A stretch of 64,000 nucleotides of DNA from Cylicocyclus nassatus (taxonomy: Eukaryota; Nematoda; Chromadorea; Rhabditida; Strongylidae): NCBI GenBank assembly GCA_958299035.1, contig CATQJL010000112.1:64008117-64072116 (forward strand), given 5' to 3'. Below are positions 49,127 to 57,891 of this stretch, in pieces. Made by a program: the position numbers and the translations under genes. The notes beneath the pieces were generated by a model that saw nothing but the letters and a program-made list of their open reading frames with translations, ran no database searches and was not told the origin of the DNA. The stretch's first letter is position 1, and each line of letters opens with the position of its first letter.

Positions 49127-50910
49127 ACGCCGCACTTTTGAAAACGCGTCAGCAGACGTACTAGATATGCGTCAGCACGCATGCTACTGATCCCCAACTA
49201 GGCAGCCCGGGCACTTGCCCGACTGACATCCCAGAATGGTGCATCGCGGGTGCGGGCGCCCGTGCTAACGACCCGGGCGGGAACCCCTACCCGGACGGGA
49301 GATTGATACATACCGGCCCTGGAGTGTCATATCAATTGAAGCCGCTCTGAGTGTATCGTCCGACGACACCATTTTGGCTGTGCGAAGCATATTCCCGATA
49401 ACACTGCGCTTCGTGCGAACTTGATGCGCGGAGGTGTAGTGCACTGAGATGTTCTTACTTGTTGGCTTCCTGTACCATCTTGTCTTACATTCTCCCTTTC
49501 TCAGCATATTTGTATGTTGAGAAATGGAAGCCATCCCTCCTTTGGCCTCTCCCTAGTGAATTTTATATCAGCTGACTGCTTGTTGAACAGGTCAAAACAA
49601 ACGTCCAATTCTTTTTGCGTCGGACGAACGATGAGGCAGTCATCAATGTACCGGAGATAGAGAGTTGGACTTCGGCTCAGCACTGGGGTTTCTACTTTGG
49701 ACATGAAGCACACCGCTATAGTAGGAGCCAAACGCTGTCCCATGGCGAGCCCCCTGATCTGCTTGTAGTACTGCCTTGACCAGCGAGATATCGAACAGTC
49801 TAGACATCCCTCTAAGAGCGTCATCACCTGCTGGATAGTGAATCCATACAAGTTCAGACTATCGATTCTCTCACTGAGCAATTCAAACACATATTCCAGC
49901 GCGTCTGAATTGGATACGTTGGTGTAGAGAGAAGTAACATCGAAGGATTCTATGACCTCATGATTATTGAATTGCTTATTTCGCAAGTGGTCCATTAGAG
50001 CGCTGGTGCTAGGCAGATGTGCGGGGACAAGCAGTAGTTGCGTAAGGATGAGGTTAAGCACACAGGATATCCTATCTGTGGGGCCTCCAACGTTGCTGAT
50101 AATGGGACGAACCTTGAAGCTCGCCGGGTCTGTGGAAGTCATCATGTCTGGCGGTAGCTTATGCGTCTTGATGAGTACATACAAGACTGGACATACTGGT
50201 AGATCACACCTGAGGCGTGATATGATGTGCTGCGATAGGCCTGCCGTTCGCGCCGTCTCTACCCATAGCTTGTTACGTCTTCCATATCCTCGCTTGAATT
50301 CCTTTTCTGATGATTCGCAATATGTCGTTTTGTCTTGGAGATGTTGTTTAGTTATCGCTATCTCAAGGGCTCTAGGCATTACTACAAACTCGCCGCCTTT
50401 ATCGCTAACTCGTATTTTGATGGTATTAGATGCAGTGAGCTCCCGAAGTTCCTTCATACCCCTAATCTGCGCTAGCGTCAGGTTTGATTTTGGATGCATG
50501 CGACTGTTCCTTTTCAGTACATTAAAGACAGAGGTAGCAAAGATACGAAATGCGCAGTCTACTGCTGGTACTGGCTCTTGAGGCTTATGAAACATGGACG
50601 GAAAAGGCATAACGGGCAACGCTGGTGTTATCAATCGATTGTTTGCTTGCTGCGTCTCCAACTTAGCCTTATATCGCAACCGATCTTGTACGTAATGCAG
50701 GTTACCCACAATTTTGCGTGCCACCGCAGGGCATATTGATTGAGTAGGCGAAAACCTTGGTCCAAACTGAGCAAAGAACGCGCGTCCGCGGAAAATGTTG
50801 CATCGTCATTGACTGTAACTCGCGATAAGTTGAGCTCATTTTCGCTAGCGTTGGTAAGCTGATGGTCAGCGTTATCAGAGTTGGTGGCTATGAGTGCAAT
50901 TCTAGGTTTC

Positions 50911-51552
50911 TTACAAGGGAACGATCCCAACTTAAGGTGGCGAATTGGAATGAACCGCATATCATTAGATGCGTCTTGATGAGCTGATTGCAAAACTATC
51001 TTTCATATCTGCGACAACGTTATCTGTATGAAGTTATGAAAGGTTAAAAACGTGAAGTAACGGGGTTTTTAGTGCATAATTCGCTTCAAAATCCAACTTG
51101 GAAGTGCACGACTAGCATGATATTGAGTGTACTGATTTCAGGGAATGCTCAGATTCTAAAGAAACACAGATAAGTGTTTTTGAACAACTAATTTTCGAGG
51201 TATGGCGCTGTAATTTGCCAAATTTGGACTTTTCATTACTCTAGCTTTTACCAAAGAACTCTATTTGCTTTTTAGGTGTTCGAAAACACTTATCTGTGTT
51301 TTTTTAGAATCTGAGCATTCCCTTGAATCAGTACACTCAATATCATGCTAGTCGTGCACTTCCAAGTTGGATTTTAAAGCAAATTATGCATCAAAATCCC
51401 CGTTACTTCACATCTTTAACCTTTCATAACTTCTTCCAGATAACGTTGTCGCAGATATGGAAGGTAGATTTGGAATCAGCTCATCAAGACGCATCTAATG
51501 GTATGCGGTTTATTCCAATTCGCCACCTTAAGTTGGGATCGTTCCCTTGTTA
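50911..51552. mobile_element. Tc4/Tc5-like foldback transposon, copy 2
   Basis: The element is 50914-51549 (636 bp), CAAGGGAACGATCCCAACTT to its exact inverse, flanked by TTA (target CTTAG). Long arms share CGAATTGGAATGAACCGCAT and GATGCGTCTTGATGAGCTGA. Removing it joins CAGTCTAAG in the PLE-C frame without a break, so it inserted into an intact coding segment. No transposase frame. Confidence 0.88.
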
Positions 51553-52064
51553 GACTGCTCCTCATCTAACAACTTATCAAACTTCTCCCGCAATTTCGAT
51601 TTGATGTTAGACCGAATAAAATCGCAAATGTTCTTTGACTCACTTTCTATGCTTTCCCAAAGGCTGTTTGGCAGGAACCGTCGGCAACATGAATCTTTGG
51701 AGATACACTTGTTCAACAATGCATATAGATGGCCTCTCTTGATCTTCAACGCCGTCCGCAGTAGTTGCATCTCGATTTGATGTATCTGCCTGCTATATCG
51801 TGGGAGACTGCATATCTGGTCGAAGCGCTTCTTTCCAATGAAATTAGGAATTAGCTAGTAATCCAGACAGCGATGTAGAAAGCGAACCGCCTGTCTCGTT
51901 GAAACGATCTTCTGTCTTAGTGACAGGACTTCTTTGACGAGTCGAAAATACTCGGCTGGTACGCAGTGCATAATGTGCCACGTTCGACTCTCGATAATTC
52001 TTGGCATATCGTTATGAATGCTGTTGTTGCTTAGCCGGCATCAAGATTGTTAAACCGTTTATTC

Positions 52065-52100
52065 GGCTAACGTTTCGGCCTAGTCGCCTTCGTAAGAGCC
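52065..52100 (-). ncRNA. Hammerhead motif (core-mutated), PLE-C upstream direct repeat
   Basis: Identical in layout to 44532-44567, including the CUUACGA core change. The change therefore predates or was copied with the repeat duplication. Probably inactive. Confidence 0.65.
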
Positions 52101-52682
52101 TAAAAGCATAGAACATTTTGATTTATTCCATCAGACATCTCATCACTTGCAGGAAAAATCTGAGAAGTGGACTAGACTCCTGTCTAAACCTAGAACATAG
52201 CTCACCTTAGCCGATGAAAGTTGTTAGGGACCACCGCTGGCTGATATGCGCTGTGCGATGAATGAGGTCGGTTCCCGGAGGTTGAGATCAAAACTTGCAT
52301 AAATCCAGGAACGGCGCGAGCTCAGTTGTTACGGCAATGCATTCATCTTTTCGATTCATTTTGGGATTTCTGAATGAAATCCAGCATGCCTCAAGAGTCT
52401 TTCGCGCTGACACCTCAGTCTCCCTTGCTAGTATGCTAACTGATATCAAACTCTGCGTTTTGGTGGCACAGCATAAAGTGATTCCCAGGGGTGTTGACAA
52501 TCGTGATCTTCGTAACCCATCCATGTGCTCCTTTATCCTGACGCATATCAGCCAGCGGTGATCCCTAACAACTTTCATCGGCTAAGGTGTGCTATGTTCT
52601 AGGTTTCTAGTCCAATTCTCAGATTTTTCCTGCAAGTGATGAGATGTTTGATGGAATAAATCAAAATGTTCTATGCTTTATA

Positions 52683-52718
52683 GGCTCTGACGAAGGCGAC
52701 TAGGCCGAAGCGTTAGCC
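52683..52718 (+). ncRNA. Hammerhead motif, PLE-C inverted fragment
   Basis: Plus strand: GGCT, CTGACGA (intact core), GGCGACTAGGCC, GAAG in place of GAAA, CGTT, AGCC. It retains the G5 that the two minus-strand PLE-C copies have lost but has a change at A15.1. Activity is doubtful. Confidence 0.65.
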
Positions 52719-52784
52719 GAATAAACGGTTCAACAATCTTGGTGCCGGCTAAGCAATAACAGCATTCATAACAATAAAGATTTA

Positions 52785-52965
52785 CTTTATCGGTTTTGTC
52801 GATTTTTGGAAAATCTTGAGCTACGAGGTTGGGAGTTGGTACAGGGGGGGGGGGGTAAATGAGGATGCTGATTGAAACCGAAGTCTATTTTATCGATTTC
52901 AGCGATTTTTGGAAAATTTTGAGCTAGGAGTTGGTATAGGGGATACAAGGGTGCTGATTATGAAT
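52785..52965 (+). repeat. GAGCTACGAGGTTGGG module, continuing units
   Basis: Continues the tandem units at 44260-44437 on the other side of PLE-C, with a G-run (52846-52855) that differs in length between units and GCTGATT at unit ends. Confidence 0.6.
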
Positions 52966-53083
52966 GGATCGACTTTAGCCAGATATGTCGGCAATTCTGT
53001 GATATGGTTGCTCTAGCTATTCGATAAATCATTCAAATATTTATTCGAAATTCGACTTCCACTGTTCGAATATATTCGATATT

Positions 53084-54360
53084 GTTTTGTTTTATTTGAC
53101 CTTACTTTTTGCTTTCAAGTTTTAAGGAAAGAGAACAAGCTAAAAGCGAGTAAGTACTGGACGTTTATCCCTACAAGTAACAGATCGGGGGCCTTCAATT
53201 TACATTATCCCAAGATTCAACGTAGAAATCATCAGCAGATGTTCAATAATTTGTTTTACAGGACAGCAAGATGGTTTCAACGGCTTCCCAAAGATATATA
53301 GCTGCAGTAAACAGTGAAATTTTTAAAAAAGTGTAAAAGACTCGACTTACTCAGTATTACAGATATGAACTAGAACTCTCAAAAATACTTGATGCATGAC
53401 AGATCAAAAAAAAGAGAAACTTTCCCAACAAATGACAAAGGAAGTCACTACTTTTCATTTTCTTTCAATCCTCTACTTCTTTTGCTTTCAGAAACTTACT
53501 GAATACGCTTACTTTGGTCACTGACAGAAGCATGGATGATTGTAGCTATACACTGCTCTTTCGAACAAACTTCGATAACGGTATTCATTTTCGCCTTGAG
53601 TGTCAGTCTAGCTCTTCCACTTGCTACCAATCTATGTCCAAATGTAATCATTGGCTAGTAGATCGTTTACATCTTACGAAGTTATCCTTTCTATAGCTGA
53701 TGAATATCGTTGCTTGTAAAATGATCTTTTTTTTCGAATTCTGAGCTTTCGTTTCATACCATGTCTCCTGCCTCCCGCCCAAGATGTTTAATTGCTCAAT
53801 CTATAAGCTCCATCAAACTATAAACGAATCTCAATAATTCATTGAATGTAATCTGCTACAAAAATGCATTGTTGACAGCTCTTGTCTTTATATTGATCTA
53901 CATTTCAATTTCTCAACAAAGAGGAATGAAGGAAAGAAACAAACAATGTATGTATGTATGAATGTATGTATGTATGTATGTATGTAAAGTGTATGGTGAA
54001 CCGATGGACTGCTGGATGGATGGATCGATAATTGGGCCATTAAATATGCTGCTACCACTCGGAAATAGTTGATTATTTCGAGTACTTCATCTAATCTATT
54101 GTTGAGAGCAAAAATGCCACTATGCAGATTAATGTACATGTGATTGGAGCTCTCCACAATGTTAAGATGCAAACATATGTGCACTACCGTTAGTGTACAC
54201 AAAAGCTTAATGGTATGAAACTAAAGCTTAGAGTTCCCTCAATGCTATACACATTTTTTATACCTCACTCTCCCTCACTCTCCTTTTCCAATTATTAGTT
54301 TCTTTTTTAGTATGGCACATTACTATCGTGTAATGTAATTATATAAATATAAATAAATAA
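53084..54360. mobile_element. 1.28-kb insertion of unknown type in the hAT-like element
   Basis: ATATT occurs at 53079-53083 and 54361-54365, and the 20-21 kb copy has a single ATATT at the matching place, so this block was inserted. There are no terminal inverted repeats. The right end is A/T-rich (TATAAATATAAATAAATAA), resembling the tail of a non-LTR retrotransposon or retrocopy. It contains a 68-codon plus frame after CTTTCAG (about 53490-53696) with no recognised domain, and a TGTA microsatellite. Confidence 0.55.
53947..53990. repeat. (ATGT)n microsatellite
   Basis: About ten ATGT units with one ATGA interruption, followed by GGATGGATGGAT near 54014-54025. Confidence 0.9.
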
Positions 54361-54537
54361 ATATTCATTCATTCGATATTTTTGATTTTCCGAATTTATT
54401 CGGAATTCATTCATTTGAGAATTTTTGAACCTCGAATTTATTCGATATTCGTTTATTCGAGATTTTTCGTTTTCGAATTTATTCGATATTCATTCATTCG
54501 ATGAAAAACTTTCGAATTACTCAAGTATAGTGCACAG

Positions 54538-55212
54538 GTAGGGAACAGTGACACAGCAAAAATATGTGGTCAAGACTGCTAAGATTGAAAAAATTGAGGT
54601 TTGAGGAATTCTTGCAGGCAGAAGGGATTTGGCGCGTAAATGAAATGCATCTTTGAAATAAAAAAATAAAAAAAACAAAAACAGAGGATATATGCACAAG
54701 TATAAGTCTAATATACTTTTTAGTGAAAATAAGCTCACCCTTTCTGGATAACAAAGTAGCTAGGAATATCTAGAAAATGGAAAAAGGCGCGTTGCTTGTA
54801 CAGCCGAGCGCTTATTAACAGTTGATATTGTTGCATTTGAGTGCGTTACAAAGAACTGTGTGCAGTGCGACCTACCATAAGGTTATCGTGGTCGAGCTTT
54901 AGTCTCGCGCTGTGCCGCTGCTTCTCCATATCGGACAAACTATTTCGTCCTCGCGTTTATCACGACATGATCCTTGTAAGTGACATGGGTGGGCCCTTCA
55001 TCATATGATCATATGTGTTTTCACAAGAAAGTCATCAAAAGAAGTAAGAATTTTGAATATGTCAAAGCGGTCATCGTTTTCAATCCAGAATGCACCCTCC
55101 TGCCGAGCCCTGATGATAGTGAAAAAATAGAATAAGCCAAACCATGTTTCAGAAGCTAAATTTATTCACTGATAAAAGAAAAGAAGTAACGTACATTATT
55201 AAAGATACAAAA
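54538..55212. other. No gene or repeat recognised
   Basis: AT-rich spacer between the composite and the next mariner-type MITE. Confidence 0.4.
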
Positions 55213-55455
55213 TATTAGGTCGGCACATAAGTTTTGAAACTTATCCCATAACTTTTTTAAGCAGAATGCAGATAAGGTAGTAGGCTACAGATATCGCAAA
55301 CAGATTGATTTCTGATAACGAAGTGGAAAAAGCTTACGCTTAGCTGGTCACTTTGAGATTACAAGGGTCGGAAAACTGAAATCAAAGACGCTCTCAGTCT
55401 AAATCAAACAAATTAGGCCGAATCCGTAGAGATCATTAGAGATTCTTCTATCAAC

Positions 55456-55571
55456 AATCTGGGTACAGGCTCTGACGAAGGCGATCTGCCGAAACGTTAG
55501 CCGTCAATTGAATAAATCAATTACCAATCTCGTGTATGGCTCAAGAAGAAAGAACAAAAATCTGGGTACAG
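55456..55571 (+). mobile_element. Minimal 90-bp PLE 3' end with 13-bp duplication
   Basis: AATCTGGGTACAG is present at 55456-55468 and 55559-55571. Between them lie only 90 bp (55469-55558): a hammerhead, then GAATAAATC and a tail with ACCAATCTCG ending in AAGAACAAAA. PLE-B has the same order after its hammerhead (GGAATAAAT, then ACCAATCTTGG). So this is a PLE insertion truncated exactly at the 5' foot of the ribozyme, or a small retrozyme-like unit. The duplication length equals that of PLE-B. Confidence 0.82.
55468..55502 (+). ncRNA. Hammerhead ribozyme motif in the minimal insertion
   Basis: GGCT, CTGACGA, GGCGATCTGCC stem II, GAAAC, GTT, AGCC. All core positions are intact with a GUU cleavage triplet. 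Stem I has four pairs, the first using the G shared with the target duplication. Stem III is the minimal ACGU. Confidence 0.82.
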
Positions 55572-55821
55572 TTGATTGACTTGTTTGGTTTAGAGTGAGA
55601 ACGGCTTTATTTTTGGTTACCCGACCTTTAAATTTCAAATTTAACTTTTTGAGTTCTCGAAAAATGCGCGACCTTTCTCTACTTCGCTATCGCTATCAAA
55701 ATTCACAATGTTTGCGCATATATGTAGCCTAACACCCCTACATTATGCCCAAAAAAAGGCGTCACAGTCAAAATGAGCAAAATTACGAGATAAGTTGCGA
55801 AACTTATGTGCCAACCTAATA

Positions 55822-56993
55822 TTTCACCCTCGTCTGTGCAGTTCTCAACTATAATTTCCAGCCACGAGCTTAAGCAACGCACGTTATTCAAAAGCGTGTT
55901 TTCATTGCTAACGGCGCTTCCATCCTTTTTTTTTCACAAGAAAAGCTTGCTAACTGAAGAATCAAGCTGAGTAAACCCACACTTACTCTATGTATTTTCG
56001 ATATACCGTATAACAAAGAGACAATGGTAGATACAACTTGCTTTTTTCGAAGCTTAATAATAACAAACTATTACTTCCTTAACAAAGATGTAGAATGCAA
56101 GACTTTTTGTAACAACGTTCAGCTTTGGGAAGTATTCACTTTAGCTTTACAAAGAAACCACAGCTTACATGCTTGGTGTCCATTCTGGTAGTAGGAACGC
56201 ACCTGCGGTAAAAATTTCTTCGGAGTTGCGATTAACATTAGAATTTACCAACATTTTGAAGAAAACAAGATCTTTTGCTTGAAAGAGTTTTCGCGCTAAG
56301 AACCCTTCACTTTAACTTTTTCAAACAGACTAGAGCTCACATGCTTTGCCTTCATTTCGGCGGTTTTCAACTTTTTCAATTGTAATTTTGATCGAATTCA
56401 TCAAACTTTGAGAAAACAAAGTTTTTTTTTGCTAGGAAACGGCTTCTGCCTTGACAGTCGTCTACTTCAGCTTTGCTAGCAAGACCAAAATTCTATACTT
56501 GGTCCTTGTTCCCAAAGTAAATACACTTTCTTTAGCGAAAATTTTTTCCAAATTGGCTTTTACCAAAACTCAAAGAATTTGCGTGGAAAACAGAGATTTG
56601 GCTCAAAAAACTCAACTTGTACGAAACGGCTTTTACTATACCAGCGAGATCACAGCTTGCTCATTTGCTAATTTGTGAGACTTCATGATTTTCAATGAAA
56701 CACTTCATTCGAAAAAATACATGTTTGAACGGCTGAAGCAGAAGAAACTGAAGATTGTCGTATAAAGAATCCATGCGTGGAACACTCAAAAAAAACTACT
56801 AATGCAAGTTCCAAGGTGGTGTATCTGAGACCTCAAATAGACCATTCTAACTTTCGAAACCGATGATAAGTCCCTGTAGCGTAAAGGTCGGGGCAACGTG
56901 GCGTACGCAATTTCGACTCTCCATTGCCGCCGACGACCAACTTATAATTCGAAAGCATTCTCGTGTTACGCACATTTTTTGCGTTGCCTGATT
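55822..56993. other. No gene recognised
   Basis: AT-rich spacer with short Phe/Leu/Lys-rich frames. No repeat boundary seen. Confidence 0.4.
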
Positions 56994-57227
56994 TCAGAAC
57001 ATAGGTCTCAAATTCTCATTTTTTTCTGCGAAACGGTACAGTGTTTTGCGTATCAAACTGTCAACCGCAACACTGGAAGGGCCGTCAGGATTGGAGACAA
57101 ATGAGCGTGTCGCCATCTCGGCGAGTGTTTCCACTTTATCTTTGTCGATTCTTGGAATAATCTGCAAATCCGATACAGTAGAGGCAGGCTTTGAGCTGTT
57201 TTTTGATGCAGATTTTCTTCTACTCAT
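56994..57227 (-). CDS. 77-aa open frame, possible exon truncated by a transposon
   Basis: A minus-strand frame with a Ser/Lys-rich N-terminus and a well-mixed remainder (ETLAEMATRSFVSNPDG, then LYRFAEKNENLRPMF). Composition is more protein-like than other local frames. The A of its ATG (57227) is the first base of the Tc4/Tc5-like element. Without the element the codon would be CTG, preceded by TAG in frame. It is therefore either an exon whose 5' part was displaced or a chance frame. No family recognised. Confidence 0.3.
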   Translation of the reverse strand: MSRRKSASKNSSKPASTVSDLQIIPRIDKDKVETLAEMATRSFVSNPDGPSSVAVDSLIRKTLYRFAEKNENLRPMF

Positions 57228-57891
57228 AAGGAAAGCTATCTAACTTAGCTCGGCCTTTTCGCGAGCGATATTTATGTTCTGATCAGCTTTCGATGCCGAT
57301 TCCAAATATGCTATTCTATCTGCCGCGCACCGTTCCACAGCGAGTTATGGTCTTGTTGCTGCGCAGAATTGACATACTATGCACTGAAGAAAGACTACCC
57401 TATTTTCAGGTGTATAAGCCGCACCCTTTTTGCTCTAAACGCGAGCAGACCCAAGCGTGCCGCTGCGCATGTGTCTCGCAAAGCGGTCGCTTTCTCGCAC
57501 ATTGTTCTCACTTAACGCGCCCCATGGTAACAGCCAGTCTTTTGGCGTGTTCGTGTTTAGAGCAAACAGGGTGCGGCTTATACACCTGAAAATAGGGTAC
57601 TTGTAGGCAAAAATCTGCAAGGAAAGGGTGCTGAAATGTCGAAATAACACAAATTCAATCTTTTCTCATTAAATAGAAGCTTAACGTAGGTGTGTTAGCA
57701 CTTAGATGATGATGCCGTGATGCCTGTGAGTCGATGAGTTTGCCAATTCCGCGCAGGAAAAAGCCCATAACTCGCTTTGCAATGGTGCGCGGCAGGTAGA
57801 AAGAACATATCTGAGATCAGCGTGAAGCTAATTCAGAATATGTAGGTCTCTTGCCAAAATGCCGAGCTAAGTTAGGTAGCTTCCCTTGTCA
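57224..57891. mobile_element. Tc4/Tc5-like foldback transposon, copy 3
   Basis: The element is 57227-57888 (662 bp), flanked by TCA at 57224-57226 and 57889-57891 (target CTCAG). The right end GCTTCCCTTG matches the family; the left end is TAAGGAAAGC, one base off at position 1. Outer arms share CTAACTTAGCTCGGC and the GTGCGCGGCAG word. Inner arms share GTGCGGCTTATACACCTG and CCTATTTTCAG. Frames inside are shadows. Confidence 0.8.

Larger units (their letters stand above)
45389..49322 (+). mobile_element. 3.9-kb TIR element with 5-bp duplication, family unknown
   Basis: The element is 45394-49317. Its perfect 22-bp TIR starts GCCGGTATGTATCAATC and both copies are flanked by CCTGG (45389-45393, 49318-49322). 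Beyond the TIR both ends are very GC-rich with GGGCGC and CCGGGC words. Deleting it with one CCTGG restores the PLE-C frame. Inside are a related 918-bp element (45639-46556), a mariner MITE (47485-48259) and a candidate three-exon gene (47392-49126). I do not recognise the superfamily: 5-bp duplications occur in Transib, but the ends are not CAC-type. Confidence 0.82.
44755..51770 (-). pseudogene. PLE-C reverse transcriptase / GIY-YIG protein, split by two insertions
   Basis: N-terminal part 51770-51550 (ending DEEQS), then across the Tc4/Tc5-like insertion KKPRIALIAT and onward. The long frame 50724-49501 (407 aa) has RVSDKGGEFVVM, YVLIKTHK, ESFDVTSLYTNVSN, GLAMGQRLAPTIA, YLRYIDDCLIV and WLPFLNIQIC, a complete RT core with IDD. 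A frameshift leads to TRWYRKPTSKN. The 3.9-kb insertion splits the connector at TLQ-VAQANGYPH. The GIY-YIG domain follows at 45252-44905 (GTIYLITC, EYIGETGRPLC, RIKEH), with the stop at 44755. Removing each insertion with one duplication copy restores the frame, so PLE-C was less damaged when they landed. Confidence 0.9.
44428..52782 (-). mobile_element. Penelope-like element C with nested insertions
   Basis: The element is 44438-52772, minus strand, flanked by AATAAAGATT (44428-44437, 52773-52782). It has direct terminal repeats (44438 to about 44990 and 51968-52548) and an inverted fragment of the same repeat at 52549-52772, the mixed arrangement known for PLEs. Three hammerhead motifs mark these repeats. 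It hosts a Tc4/Tc5-like element (50914-51549) and a 3.9-kb TIR element (45394-49317). Confidence 0.9.
43357..54537 (+). mobile_element. hAT-like element, copy 1, carrying nested insertions
   Basis: GTGCACAG at 43357-43364 and 54530-54537 are exact 8-bp duplications. The element starts TATACTTGGGTCCGAA (43365) and ends TTCGAATTACTCAAGTATA (54529). Alignment with the 1.3-kb copy at 20031-21367 shows that most of the 11.2 kb is insertion: PLE-C (44438-52772) and a 1277-bp piece (53084-54360). Subterminal regions are dense in TTCGAATA. Without insertions the element is about 1.5 kb. No transposase. Confidence 0.82.
55213..55821. mobile_element. Mariner-type MITE, TTAGGTYGGCACATAAGT family, copy 3
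   Basis: The element is 55215-55819 (605 bp), TA-flanked, starting TTAGGTCGGCACATAAGT and ending ACTTATGTGCCAACCTAA. The interior is unlike copies 1 and 2 apart from the ends, and it contains the 90-bp PLE fragment. Without that insertion it is about 500 bp. Confidence 0.8.

Noticed and set aside
49967..50581. 204-codon plus-strand frame
   Set aside because: It is antisense to the 407-aa PLE-C reverse transcriptase, which has all the motifs; the plus frame is its shadow.
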